From Bondarzewia mesenterica (taxonomy: Eukaryota; Basidiomycota; Agaricomycetes; Russulales; Bondarzewiaceae), in the NCBI GenBank assembly GCA_004802705.1, contig SGPL01000156.1, positions 1 to 60,735 on the forward strand: 60,735 bases of DNA. Direction: 5' to 3'. The position numbers were made by a program, and so were the translations under genes. Each line of letters begins with the position of its first letter. The stretch's first letter is position 1. Below the pieces are notes generated by a model. That model was not told the origin of the DNA. It made no database searches and saw only the letters and a list, made by a program, of their open reading frames with translations. Positions 11,354 to 22,953 of this stretch are shown one piece after another.

Positions 11354-11987
11354 ATGATCGCGAGACGTTATGTCCACATTTTTCAACTCGTCACTCTGAT
11401 AGGCTGCGCTTTTGGCTTTGGCACGCCGGATCCTTCGCTCTCGAGTCTCAGTCAGGGTAACTTTTCAATTTATGCTCCTCACAATCGGAAGTGGGCGTCT
11501 TTCTCATGCCAGGATTTCAGCCGTCCTCTCATACCGTCCGCCCGCAGTGAATACCATTGACTATCTTATCGACACGCTCCTCCAAGCCACAGAACATAAA
11601 CACATTGACGATATCTCCTCAGCACTCTGTCCGCAAGGACAACAAGTCTGCCCCCTCGCTGATTCCGAGGGACCACAGCGATCCGTTCCCTGGTGTGAGA
11701 CGTGGACCATCGACGCGATCATCGCGCATGGGTTCGAGTGCGCAAATGTCGACAGCGATGCGCAAAATTGTGGGGGCTGTCAGTCCATTGATGTCAGGTC
11801 AGTAGGATCCACTTCACGATAGACACTGACTCTCGACGAATCTTGCTCTTGACGTAGCTTTGACTGTGGGAACGTGTGCCACGCGACGGAAAGTGAATGT
11901 GTTAGGGGGAGATGTGTTGTGCGAGCGTGTGAGGAGGGATATGTGCCGTCGGCGCAGCGTGATCGGTGTGTAGAGGCGGTTTCGTGA
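11354..11987 (+). CDS. Secreted cysteine-rich protein with CPL1-like domain
   Basis: A small secreted protein. Exon 1 (11354-11456) encodes a signal peptide: MIARRY followed by a hydrophobic core and a likely cut near GFGTPDP. The last exon is 11858-11987. The middle exon ends at 11797 and can begin at either of two acceptors, 11521 or 11548. Both keep frame (169 or 160 aa) and differ by nine residues. The mature part shows the basidiomycete CPL1-like cysteine pattern: CPQGQQVCP, FECANVDSDAQNCGGCQ, FDCGNVC, then CVRGRCVVRACEEGYVPS. The family is named from Cryptococcus CPL1, a secreted protein needed for capsule. In saprobic mushrooms the role of these proteins is not known. I assign the fold, not a function. 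Confidence 0.8.
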
Positions 11988-12489
11988 GATATGTGCATGG
12001 CTTGTACTGGGTTTTCTGGTTGGATCTGTTCTATCGCAACGCTCTCATCAACTGTTGACTGCAAAAGACGAGCATGGGCTTACGAAATGATCCGGGCTGT
12101 TAGCAGCAGCTACATAAAGCCCTAGCCACATTTTCGACCATTGCAATGTCACTTCCTCGGGCTGTTTGATGTTCGTACTGCACCTGAAAACAGGAGGAGC
12201 ACATGACCATAAGCCCAAATTGTGATATTTGACGCAGCTGCAATGTTTGCCTCTGCGACTTGAGCATCTTGAATTCCGGGCACAAACCAGCGCTGTGCGA
12301 TGGCCTTTGGTCATCTTGACTTGCACAAGTGAGCCTCATCGACAGGCAGAATTCAACGCTGTGATGTCATGTCATTTAGCTCCGTGCCCATGAACCTGAT
12401 TCGGAGCCGAGTGCCCGGGACACGGACCGGCCGTGCATTTTCTGGCCGCTGAAACGGGCGCTTATTTCGCGAGTCACCCTTTCCAANCG
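11988..12489. other. Intergenic
   Basis: 3' side of the CPL1-like gene and promoter of SEN34. No gene seen; one N at 12487, directly before the SEN34 ATG. Confidence 0.5.
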
Positions 12490-13703
12490 ATGGCCTCGTC
12501 GTCTTCCTCCTTTCGAGTCCCCATTCACGTCTCCAACAACCGCGCCTTCGTCTGGCACGCAGACCGTACGCACTTCCCTCTTTCTCCATGTTCATTTTGC
12601 TTCTTCGCACGATGACCTCCCGTCAAGCACAGACGTCGCGACCCTCCGCACCGACCACCACATCTGCGGCGTCCTCGGCGGGACGCTGCCCCCATCTCTC
12701 GCAGCAAAATGTNTTCCTAGGCCTCCCACTCATCTTGATGCCCGAAGAAGTCTTCCTCCTCATGCAAAAACGTGCGCTNTCCCCACCTCCATCTCCCCCC
12801 CCAAAGCAAAACAAAAAGACGAACCAACCCTGATCCAAACCCTCATTTTTCCTAGAACTCGCAGTCCTCGTCGACGACCCCTCGGCACACCACACTCCCA
12901 CCCCTGCCCAACTCGAAAAATGGAACGCAGAGCGGACGCAAGACGTGAAAACGCCAGCTCGCGCGTGCNCGGCAGGACGTCGGCGCGAGCGGCAAGNGNG
13001 NCAAGGCGATGAGCGAGGCGGCACTGAAGAAGCGTCACGAGCGCGAAGAGCGTCGGCGCAAGGCAGAGGAAATCGCTCGACAAGCTGCCAATGGCCTGCC
13101 CACCGACACCGTCCCTTCCGTTCCCGATACCTCCANACCCTCCGCACCGCAAACTCAAGCCCCATCCTCNTCTTCACCCGCACTGCCATACACGGTGACG
13201 GTGCCCACGACNTCCGACGATATGGCATGGTACGCCCCCGCCGAACATACATTCACCTCCCTCGACGCCGCGCGCGCAGCNGGCNTGTGGAACTACCCCT
13301 CCACCGACGACGAGCGCGCGAAATGCGAGGTCTTCCGTGACTTGTGGGAAAAGGGCTACTTCATGGGCGGCGGGAGCAAGTTCGGCGGAGACTGGCTCGT
13401 CTACCCCGGTGCGTCTCTTCTTCTCCCTTTTTCCNTTCNTNNTATTNATTNNTTCATTCAATCAACGTGGTATCGTTCAAAATACGGCTGTGTTCTACAC
13501 GTCCTCAGGCGACCCGCTGCGCTACCACTCGCACTTCGCCGCGACCGTCCAGCGCGCGCCCGACGCGCCCCTGCGCCCGATGGAGATCGTCGCCCACGGG
13601 CGTCTCGGCACCGCCACGAAAAAAAGCGCATCTGCTGTGTGGCTGGGATCCGGAGTCCAGGGAGGTGACGTATCTGAGCATCGAGTGGGCTGGGTTCGGT
13701 TGA
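12490..13703 (+). CDS. SEN34: tRNA-splicing endonuclease subunit Sen34 (sequence of low quality)
   Basis: Catalytic subunit that cuts at the 3' splice site of intron-containing tRNAs. The N-terminus has the family pattern: NRAFVWHAD, then TLRTDHHICGVLGGTLPPSLA, and LGLPLILMPEEVFLL. A long Ala/Arg/Lys-rich linker follows. The nuclease domain is FRDLWEKGYFMGGGSKFGGD, LVYPGDPLRYHSHF, GRLGTATKK, YLSIEWAGFG. The expected Tyr (LVYPG), His (RYHSHF) and Lys (ATKK) of the catalytic triad are all present. An intron splits YPG and DPLRYH (about 13410-13508) and contains several N bases. The frame breaks near 12690-12715 (beside an N) and at an A7 run, 13619-13625, where six A would restore TKKAHLLCGW. 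These look like base-calling errors. Confidence 0.85.
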
Positions 13704-14041
13704 GACCCCGAGCCTTCGAAATCAGCCAGAACGCATGCGTTGTCGCCTCAATTTCTATTCGAGCTGGTCTTTGCTGTGTATTGGTATTGGTACTCGCTGA
13801 ATTCAATCTGAGCGTGGTGCCCCAACATTTCTGGGGCGGCGTGAATGGGAACAGACCGGTGACGGTAGGACACATACCAATGCTGGATGAATGCTATGAA
13901 ATTACTGGTATATTTCTGCGTGGTATACTCAAGTCCGTGCGTGCGGCCGAAACAGAAACATGAAAAGAAGTGAAAATAAAGGAAAGAAGAACAAAGAAGA
14001 ACAAACTGAAGCATAAAAGACGCCTATGTACATTCACCTAC
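13704..14041. other. Convergent 3' region
   Basis: Between SEN34 and the EI24-family gene. A-rich near 13960-14020; no coding sequence supported. Confidence 0.5.
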
Positions 14042-15612
14042 TCAATCTCGCTTCCGTCTCACACCCGCAAACCTCTTCCCACGTGCACCCAACCCACGCA
14101 CCTTGAGCTCGACCGCATCGCCCTCGCCTTCCTCCACGCTCTCCGCCCTCCGCCCAGCTCCGGATCCAGCTCTACCGCGCGTGCTGAGGTTGAGCGCGTG
14201 CGCGACGCAGTCGTTCACGAAGATGACGGGTGCGAAGACGGGGNCGCGAATGGGGACATACGGAGATGGGTGGAGCACGGGCGGCTGTTGTTGCTGGTAC
14301 TGGGGTGGATGGGAAGTGGGCGAAGGAGGGACGGGGTTGTATGGATCGAAAGGGACGGGACGGGCATGCATCGCCATGATGATGAACTGTCCGCGCGGGA
14401 CGAGCGGTCGGCATGAGATGAAGATGAGGAAGGGAAGAATCGAAGGACTCACGGAGGGAAAGAGCAGGGCGAAGAGGGCGGCATTGGCGAGTGTGCTGCC
14501 CCACATGCAGAGTGCGGCGGACGGAAGACCTACGCGGACGTAAGGTATATATAACAAAAGTGACCGGGAAAATATTCTCAGACGGACCGAAGGCAAAGTA
14601 ATATGCCCAGCGCTCTTCCAGATGCCGCACGCGTCGTGACAGTGACAGTCCGCGGGCGATCCATATGAACCTACACAAAAAAAAAATTTATCCACGTATA
14701 TCTCATGGCCGAGATCATAGAACCCTTGACTCTTACTCGAAGCAATAATACCTACATCATCCCATGCACACCGTCAGCCATATTTTGGAAAGTGACTATC
14801 GGATGCACAAGAACAGCCCACTCACGCGTCTACCCAGCAGAGAAACACAAACTCGGACAGGCCGCCTACGAAGGGGACATACGCCAGAGCGAAAGAGAGC
14901 ACGACGCTGGTGGCGACCATGACCCCGCGGTACGCAGACGTCGCGAGGGAGTTGAGAAAGGCGATGTACGCGTTCGGAGCCGTCGACGTGCCCGGGGCGA
15001 CGTAAGAAGAGGCGCGGCCGTGTTGCAGGGTGTAAGCCCGTTTCGCGATGACGGCACACCACGAAGTCTACCAACCAACCCGCGACACCATTCCACTCAA
15101 CGTAAATAGGTGACACAATGGCTACGGGGAGAGATGTGTGTGAAGGAGAAAGAACCCACGTTGAGGTAGAGCGAAACGCCCACGACGGGGAGCAGCCATA
15201 AGATCCGGTAAAACCACCCGACATTCCTGTGCAGCCACTTGTGAGGCTGGTCTTTCGCGAGCGGGTGGAGTACCACGTCAAAAACATAAATCGACAAGAG
15301 CGAGATGGCGTTCAGCAGGAGCGACTTGAGCACGTTCGCGCGGATCTCGGGGTCGCTATAACGGAAACGCGCAATCGCGCCGGGAGACGCCGTTTCATAT
15401 ATAACCTCCCACTCAAAAGACGACAACGAGCACACACACCTTGCAATCAGGCGCACGACGACGTCCCACCGGGACGCGTCCACGACCCCGCGCCATGCCC
15501 ATCCGGCCTGGAGCTTCAAGGTGTCCCGGAATGGGAGGAAGGTCGGATACGCAGCGCGCGCGGAGGGAGGGTAGGCGGGCGCAGGACCCGGTCGAAGGAG
15601 GGGTCGCGACAT
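14042..15612 (-). CDS. EI24-family ER membrane protein
   Basis: Homologue of etoposide-induced protein 2.4 (EI24/EPG-4), a multi-spanning ER membrane protein linked to autophagy in animals. Seven exons (15440-15612, 15160-15355, 14826-15067, 14737-14751, 14588-14670, 14453-14529, 14042-14386) sum to 376 aa. Exon 4 is only 15 nt and encodes YYCFE. Family features are the membrane stretch LLLNAISLLSIYVFDVVLHP, the segment WCAVIAKRAYTLQHG, a helix containing VVLSFALAYVPFVGGL, and SRRVRHLEERWAYYFAFG with FIIMAMHARPVPFDPYNP. The C-terminal tail is Pro/Gln-rich, then basic (ARGKRFAGVRRKRD). One N at 14244 does not alter the frame. The function in fungi is not established; ER localisation is inferred. 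Confidence 0.85.
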
Positions 15613-17056
15613 GTGCTCGTGCACGCGAAGGCTCCTGACGTGCGGGTCGTGGTGAAGATCAGCCACATGGCAATATTGTCGTTCCGGAGGAGGCAACTGT
15701 GGGATTGCCTGAATGGGACTGTTTGATTCAGAAGCTGTTGCCAAACAACCGCTCGCTCCGTTGGGAAGGAGGGGATCGCAGGGGATCGCACAGGATCGCA
15801 CGTGTTGTTGTTCTCAGATTTTGTTCGCGTTTTCGTTTTTTTTGGTGTCCAAAGTACCTTCGTCCGTTTTTATATCATGTTCCGACGTCCATTTTTTTCG
15901 TTGACTTTCATGTCTGAAATTTGCGAGCGTCTACTCTTCGCCATTAGTACGCCCGATTTCTGTCGCAGTCGGGCAGGACCGGTGTACAACCGCCTGCTAG
16001 CCCCAGAGAATACAGAACACCATGTCTGTTTACCCGCAATTGTGACCGAGCGTCCTCGAGCGACCATGTTCGCCAATGTGCTCAGTTGATGTCATTATCA
16101 GCAATGACGAATTTAAACACTGGAGCCGAGCACCCGCGAGTTCCACGTAGGTGTTCAGTGGAAAAGCGAGAAGGATCAATGGATCGAAATGAATCTTCGG
16201 CATCAAACGATATGGGAAGTGGCAGTCTGAAACAGTTCCATCACGAACGAATGCCGTGGCGACCCCTGAGTTTCCACCGTCCGCTTCTCGATGAGAGACG
16301 CTCATCCTAACGGGAGTTCGTCTGCCATCCGTATCAACCCTGTCGCAACCGAAAAGGCGCCACCATTGATCCACAAACTCTCACTTATTGATCGGACTTT
16401 CGAGCTCACAAGTGCGCGTTTGAATAGGGTTGCTGCCTCCCCAATCCATCAAGTCATTGGCATCATTAAGTATAACACTCATTGACTCCATCATCAGGCA
16501 TCCAGATGGAATAATGAAAGAGAGCGACAGCGGCATGCACCCAAATTTGAGTTTGTGCAATCCTCCTCAACATCACACCCATACCACGCAAATTTCAAGC
16601 AGAAAGATGCATCTCCCAACATATCCCTCACACTCTAAATCAATGCTCAAGCGAGTCAAATGTCAGCAGAGAATTCACCATCGGTCAAGGTCGTTTCACG
16701 AATCACATAACATAGCCTACCGGAATGTACACACCTCGAGCAGGCCATGTACGCTACGGAAGCCACGTTTTATCAAACACATGTTCCATAGACGCATGGC
16801 GTGGATACACGCCACATAAAACTACAATACACCAGAAACACATCGAAAGATATAACAGTTAAAGAAAAATCGGATGTGGACCGTCGTGGGCGCGTGACTA
16901 CGGAAAACTATCTTCTTCGGACGTACACGGTCAAGGCCAGTCAATAATAGGGAACAGCACCCCGTGCCACGGGTAGAGGTAGGCAATTTACGTTAGAGCT
17001 AGAGGGATTCGGTAGATGGTACGGGTAAACGTGGGAGGGGATCAAGCCGAACGGGT
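15613..17056. other. Gene-poor interval
   Basis: About 1.4 kb with only short open frames and no recognised motif. It should contain the EI24 promoter (left) and the 3' end of the H1 transcript (right). I see no tRNA-like arm structure and no repeat. Confidence 0.5.
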
Positions 17057-18417
17057 TTAGGTCCTCCTGCTGGTCTGAAAGCAAGGGATAAGGCGCCGTT
17101 GACTATGTGACCCAATATAGTCAACTTACCCTTCGGCCGGACGCAGGCTTGGACGCAGCGGTAGCGCTCTTCTTCAGTACTGGGGCCTTCTTGGCGGCAG
17201 CAGACTTGGTCTTCGCGGCAGCGGTAGCACCAGTCGCGGCCTTAATGAATGGCCTAATTTGAGACCTTATGCACAGTCAAAGAACATCCTACATACCTTC
17301 TTCGCAGCGCCGCGCCTGGAGGTAGAGGTAGTCTTCTTCTCGACAGCAGGCTTCCTACCTGCATACGTCTTCTTAGCAGGGGCCTCAGCCTTCTTCGCAG
17401 GGGCCTCAATCTTCTTTGCGGGTGCCCTCCCCGCGGCGGCAGGCTTAGCAGCGGCCTTGGTAGACTTGGCCGCGGCAGCCTTCTTGGTCGCAGTGCTCGT
17501 GCGGCCGCTCAAGGTCTTAGTGACTGTCGGTTTCTTTGCGACAGCGGGCTTTGCGGCCCTGGCTACAGTGGTAGGTTTAGCGGCCTTTGGTTTGGCGGCA
17601 GCCTTGACGGGCTTCGCAGGCGCCTTCGCGGTCTTAGCAGCGGGCTTGTTCTGGAAGTATGAGATTAATTATGATAGTCACTTACCGACCGTGTTTTCTT
17701 ACACTTACCTCCTTAGCCTCAGAGGTATCAGTAGCAGCTTTGGCGTGCTTTGGAGGGAGCTTCACGCGTCCGGAGGGACCTGTTTTAAGAAGTATGAGAA
17801 CGCTTACCGATAAGTCATCATGGAAATTACCACCTTTGGGAAGTATGAAGGTACCCCTTTCTGCACCGACTGCGATGGCCTTGCTGAGCTGGGTAGTTTG
17901 CGCATTTCCGATTTCCAGGTTGTACTGGTCCTCGACGAACCTAAAAGATGTCAATTGATGCCCACAGGACGGTCAAACTTCAATGTCACGCCTCACTTCT
18001 TGATTTGGGGGCGGGAGACCCCGTGGCGGGCATCGTCAGGATGAGCGACGATGCATTCCTATGGTGAAGTGATGGGCATCAGTAAACATGTTGTGCATGC
18101 GTACAGGGTGTTAAAAACACGGGGGCACGCGTCCGAGGCGCGGGAGAAACGTGTATCGACTGTGAGCAAGTCAACGGTGCGGCACGGCGGCTGCCGGGTA
18201 GGGCGAGCTACCCCTTTTGGTGCAGTCAACGGCGACGACGATAACGACGATAAAATGCCAGAATACATGGAGAGAGTAGAAGGAAAGGGTAAGGAGAAGC
18301 TGCGTTGAAAACGTTTCGCACTTTGATCATATCGGTCCAACTGGGGTGAGCGGGCACCGATTTAGAGACGGTCTTCTTGGTGGGTTTGGCAGTGCTTGAT
18401 TTCTTCGCGGCCGACAT
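17057..18417 (-). CDS. Linker histone H1
   Basis: Binds the nucleosome dyad and linker DNA. Seven exons (18322-18417, 17997-18058, 17834-17940, 17709-17779, 17297-17650, 17130-17240, 17057-17074) sum to 272 aa. The basic N-terminus (MSAAKKSSTAKPTKKT) is followed by the winged-helix H15 domain: VPAHPSWTDMIKECIVAHPD, HGVSRPQIKKFVEDQYNL, QLSKAIAVGAERGTFILPKG, PSGRVKLPPKH. The tail is rich in Ala, Lys and Pro, with repeated AKK/APAKK units, and ends SGRRTSRRT. The last exon is only 18 nt. Seven exons are notable for a histone. It is divergent from MZM1 with about 650 bp between starts. Confidence 0.93.
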
Positions 18418-19070
18418 CGTTGCTAGGCTTGCTTGTTGCTGAAATTTAATTTAAGTATCGACTGTTGAGGTACTTGAAGGAACAAGATACCTGAGAAGCG
18501 AAGGGGAAAAACCTGAGGGTGAAGGTAGTGGTACGAAGGAAAGAGATGTTGAAACTCCGAGGTCGCGTCGACGCTCAACAAACTGTAATCGCGCGATCAC
18601 GTGAGATGTTCCCCCACTTCCGTTGATTGGGTCCTTGGATACCTTTTCGCCGATATATTCGCGTCCAGGCAGTTTTTTCATGATCTACTGGCCCGTTTCA
18701 TGATGGGCCGCGAATAGAAATGCCATGGGACGCGTCGTGACTGACTTTGGACGAAGTTGTCCGGTTTCTTGACGGTTGAAATTATTTTTTCGGACCCTGT
18801 CACCATCTTGTCTTCTTCCAAGCTATCATGGGGCTTGAATACATCGAAGTTTCATGATATTTGAAGAAGGTTGATGCAGGCTTGTCGAGAGGAACGATGG
18901 AGAAAGTGGACGCGTTCGTAATTGGCGCGGGCTTTACGCCCGACCATCGCTTTCGATCTCAGAACAGATCTGAGGAACTCGCGGAAGCTCCCGTTCAAGG
19001 TCTTATGTAATCGATCAGGTCCACCCAATGTCGATTTCCAGATTTGTGCACTTGGTCACGCCAACCAACG
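18418..19070. other. Divergent promoter region, histone H1 and MZM1
   Basis: About 650 bp shared by two head-to-head genes. Short open frames only; no recognised element. Confidence 0.5.
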
Positions 19071-19615
19071 ATGTCCATCTCCCCTGCTCTTCAGGCCGCT
19101 GCTCGTTCTGCCTACCGTACCTTGTATCGCGCCTCGGCAAGTACATTTTATGGTGTGTTTTTCTTCAATTGTTTGCCCAGTGTACTTTCTGACTGTCGTG
19201 GAAGGCGATGATCGGGTGCTCAAGGGTTTGTGCTGGCATAGTGTTGGCTTCCGCTTTTGCCGAGTCTGGTTTTTATAGCGTTCCGGGACAAGATGCGGCA
19301 AGACACCTTAGCTGGGCTGTCACAAACCGACCCTCAATTGTACGAGAAGAACGTGGACCTTGCTTGGGAGGTGGCAGAGGTGCTGCAGAAAAATATTGTG
19401 CAGGCACAGAGGGTCGACGAGTCCCCGACTCCGGATGGTCAGGAAACGTGGAGTGAGTATCCTGTCTGTGCTGTCTGATTTGACAGATCTTCTGAAGCTT
19501 CTTAGAACTACGTTTCACGAAGCATACCGAGTTGGCTGACAACGACTCCATCAAAGATCCCCAAGTGGAGGAGTCTAATCGAAGTCAGCGGAAGAAAGAG
19601 AAGGTGCAAAAGTGA
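19071..19615 (+). CDS. MZM1: Complex III assembly factor MZM1/LYRM7 (LYR protein)
   Basis: Mitochondrial matrix chaperone that stabilises the Rieske iron-sulfur protein before it joins the bc1 complex. Four exons (19071-19152, 19205-19225, 19279-19452, 19506-19615) sum exactly to 128 aa. The LYR motif is at residues 18-20 (SAYRTLYRAS). Family segments follow: AFRDKMRQDT, AWEVAEVLQKNIVQAQRV, and the conserved end KLRFTKHTELADNDSIKDP, then a basic tail. Exon 2 is a 21-nt microexon (GDDRVLK). The start is the ATG immediately before the LYR helix. The next gene downstream is also mitochondrial and starts less than about 80 bases away. Confidence 0.88.
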
Positions 19616-19682
19616 GCTCGTCGTGCTCAGATGGATCTCCGCCACCGTTGATATCCCGTTCTGATGTAGGTGTTGTCACTGA

Positions 19683-20229
19683 CTCGCCAGCTCATCTTCT
19701 TCATCCGATACGCCAACAACTTCAGTCCCACGATTTTACTCCCAACTCAAGAAAGCACACCAACAACGCAAAATACCCGACCTAAGAGAGGAAGATTTAG
19801 AAGAGAGTTTTGTCCGAGGTGCGTCATGTTCCCGTCGCCATCGTTCGCATTGTACTCATGCCATGCTTGGTTCTCGGCCTCAACAGGCAGTGGTCCCGGC
19901 GGACAATCTATTAATAAGACTGAAAACAATGTACAGTTATTGCACAAACCCACAGGGATACGCGTTACATGTCAAGAAACGCGTTCCTTGGAGCTCAATC
20001 GCAAGCTGGCTCGGCGACATTTGCTAGACAAAGTAAGCACTGATCGTGCTCGCGCGTCTCTCCTTTGCCCAACCATTATTGTGTTTAGTTAGACAAGTTG
20101 TCCAACCCTGGGTTGTCCAAGAGCGAGCTGCAGAAAGCGAGGCAGATCGAGAGAGAACGACGGAGGCGTAAGAAGGCGAAGAAGAAACAGTCCGCACAAA
20201 AAGGGACAGCCGCCGACGAGCACGACTAG
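19683..20229 (+). CDS. Mitochondrial GGQ peptide-release factor (MTRFR/Rso55 type), 5' end unresolved
   Basis: Class-I release-factor GGQ domain without the codon-recognition domains, as in C12orf65/MTRFR and yeast Rso55, which rescue stalled mitochondrial ribosomes. Exon A (to about 19819) encodes [20 protein letters not shown]. Exon B has the catalytic loop [18 protein letters not shown] and [19 protein letters not shown]. The last exon (20089-20229) gives [20 protein letters not shown] and ends in a basic tail, as usual in this family. No ATG lies in frame upstream: an in-frame TGA is at 19680-19682. The first coordinate is therefore only the first sense codon after it. A missed 5' exon, an indel, or shared transcription with MZM1 could explain this. 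Confidence 0.8.
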
Positions 20230-20549
20230 GTTCTTTCTCCATTAACATCATTTCGCGTGCTTTTGCCATAATTGTGGTGTGCAGTATGACTTAATATCGA
20301 GGTCGCAATGTGCCCTTAACGACTGTGGGGTCTTGGTATGAGACTACTTAACCACTGCGAAAGGGTTGACCAGCACACAATGCTGGTGGGCTGTGTCTTG
20401 AAGTCGTGGGAAAAAATGCTATGTGTAAACACCAGCGTGTACCCCGTAACCTGCTCGAGCCGCACCGTGACGGCTACGCAGTATAACTTTAGTTTCCAAC
20501 AGTCGCGAGCTACTCAGGCCCACGTTATCATTCTTCCAATACTCTCAGA
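20230..20549. other. Intergenic, promoter of CAP gene
   Basis: About 320 bp between tandem genes; nothing recognised. Confidence 0.5.
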
Positions 20550-22569
20550 ATGTCTGGCGGACTCCACAACTTGTCCACTGTCCTGAAACGGTACCAGCCC
20601 CTTCGCATGTTTATTAATCACCTGTCTGAGTGTTTGGCAGACTAGAGGCCGTGACCTCGCGTCTCGAGGATGTTTACAACGCTGCGCAGAACGGACAAGT
20701 TATTCACGACGAGCCCGATCCTAATGCAAACGCTCGTTCAGCTGCTGCTGTCCCGGCTGTGCCTCCACCTCCCCCCGCTCTAGCACCCCCGCCTGTCATC
20801 GAGCAACCGCGTAGCGTCATTGCCTTTGAGGAGCAAATTATTCAGGGCAAAGTCCAACCGTTTGTCCAGTTGACGGAAAGCTTCGCAGCCCCGTGCGTAA
20901 TCGAACAGGTACGCAACACGTCTGCCTCCATCCGTATTCTGCTGTCAACTCTGTTCCGCGTCCCCCACACAGTCCAAGAAAGTCGAGAAGCTATTCCTCA
21001 CCTTAGGTGGTCTCATTAAGGTTGCTGGAGCTTGCAAGAAGCCCGACCAGCAAGCCTTCGCAGGGTTGCTCACGGACCTTCAGTCTGACATCGAGGCTGT
21101 CACGCAGATCAGGGATTCCAATAGGAAGGAGAGGGATTGGTTCAATCATCTGAGCATGGTCTCTGAAGGCGCATCGTGCGTGGGCTGGGTTGCACTGGTG
21201 AGTGCCTCAATGTACAGTGGCCGTCAACGGGGATCGTGAAGTCGTGATATGGTGGATGTAACAGGAGAATAAGCCAGGGCCGTTCGTTGGCGAGATTAAA
21301 GACTCGAGTCTGTTTTACGGTCACAGGGTCATCAAAGAGTTCAAGGAGAAGTATGTCATCCTGATGCTCAATTCATGTTGTCGATATTCACCAAGGTCTG
21401 CAGGGATGCCAAACATACAGAATGGGTTCGGGCATATGTTGCTATTCTTGACGAATTGAAGAAGTACGTTATGGAATATCATACCACTGGTCTTGTTTGG
21501 AATGCCAAGGTGCGAACCTACACCCTTGGAATGGAATGATTCCGGGACATATACACATATACCTGTCCATTTCTCCAGGGCATATCAATAGAACAATACC
21601 AGACATCGTCTGCACCTCCTGCAGCCGCTGCTACTCCGCCGCCGCCACCGCCGCCACCACCACCACCGCCAGCCGTTGAGCCAGCCGCACCTGAGGCTGG
21701 TGCCGGTGCCGCAGCCGGAGGTCACTCCGCTCTCTTTGCGGATATCAGTCGCGGTGAAGATGTGACAAAGGGTTTACGAAAGGTTGACAAGAGCCAGATG
21801 ACGCACAAGAACCCGGAGCTGAGAGCTGGCAGCATTGTCCCCAGTAGTTCAGGACCTTCGGCAGGTGCGATTTTTTGGTTTGCGGTCGTCGGAGGGACAT
21901 GGTCTTATTCTTCGGTCAGTCGCAGCTCCGAAGAAACCGATTAAGCCTAGTAAACCGCAGGCTCTCATGGGAAAGAAACCTTCCAAATTTGCGCTGGAAG
22001 GCAGCAAGTGGGCCATCGTAAGTGCGGACGCCCATGACGCCACTCTCTCGCTGACAGAACGTAGGAATACCAAGAGAACGAGAAGGGCTTGACCGTAGAA
22101 AGTGGAGAGATGAGTCAGACAGTCAACTTGTTTGGATGCAAGAACTCGACCATCGTGATCAAGGGCAAAGTCAACGCCGTGACTATAGGTAGGGCCGGAG
22201 CAGGTTTATCACCCCGTCTTTCCCCGCTGATCCTCTAATGATTACGCAGTCAACTGCACGAAGACGTCTGTCCTTGTCGACTCCGTCATCTCAGCCGTTT
22301 CCATCACCAATTCGCCATCATTCAACCTACAGATCACGGGGAAAGCTCCTACAGTTCAACTCGACACCACGGACTCGGGTCAGATTTACCTGAGCAGAGA
22401 TTGTTTGGGTGTCGAGATCACCACGTCAAAGTGCAGCAGCATTAACGTTAGTTTACCGGTGGAAGGAGAGGAGGATGGCGTATACGAAGAGAAAGCTGTT
22501 CCCGAGATGTTAAGGACTGTGATCCAGGATGGAAAGTTGGTGACTACGGTTGTAGAACATGTCGGGTGA
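20550..22569 (+). CDS. SRV2: Adenylyl cyclase-associated protein (Srv2/CAP)
   Basis: Cytosolic actin-monomer recycling protein that also binds adenylyl cyclase. Nine exons (20550-20590, 20641-20908, 20973-21197, 21265-21350, 21404-21509, 21579-21864, 21920-22017, 22065-22188, 22250-22569) sum to 517 aa, typical for the family. The N-terminus has the RLE signature (VLKRLEAVTSRLEDV). The helical folded domain includes FVGEIKDSSLFYGHRVIKEF and WVRAYVAILDELKKYV. Then come a run of about a dozen prolines, a WH2-like/linker region (KGLRKVDKSQMTHKNP), and the C-terminal beta-helix CARP domain (VNLFGCKNSTIVIKGKVN, CLGVEITTSKCSSINV). A second proline string lies near the N-terminus. All splice sites are GT-AG. 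Confidence 0.95.
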
Positions 22570-22953
22570 GATCTGCCATTAGGTTAAACACTACTCATAA
22601 GCATGATATGGATCTGTCAACTGCATGTTTTGAAAACATCTGTCCTTTTCGCCATTTCTTTCGAAGATTTTCTGGCGTCTTCATATGTCTGAAAACCATC
22701 TTGTGATAAAACAAACCGGGGGAGTGACGTACTAGTGACGGCGCTGCATAATCGATGCATCTTGCAGCATCTTGCCGAAGACCTCCGAAGACGCACTGAT
22801 CAATGAAGCCGAACCGGCGGACCTCTTAGTCAGCGTGATCAACTAGCGCTCTTGCATTTGATCCGGGACAAATTCGAGCACACCCCTTTCCTCTCACTCT
22901 CACTCGTCGTTGCGTGTTTTGAATCTCGCACTGAAAAAAATTGTTACCTAGAC
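22570..22953. other. Intergenic, promoter of PhoD-like gene
   Basis: About 380 bp between tandem genes; no feature recognised beyond T/C-rich leader sequence. Confidence 0.5.

Noticed and set aside
10795..11355. 186-codon open frame on the minus strand
   Set aside because: It overlaps the TATA box and start of the CPL1-like gene, has no recognisable domain, and its composition is what reading C/T-rich promoter sequence backwards would give.
12623..13252. Long minus-strand frame across SEN34
   Set aside because: Antisense shadow of a GC-rich coding region, full of Arg and Ser, and opposed to clear Sen34 similarity on the plus strand.
15802..16089. Open frame with a weak F-box-like start
   Set aside because: The similarity covers only a few hydrophobic positions, no downstream domain follows, and it lies in the T-rich promoter side of the EI24 gene.
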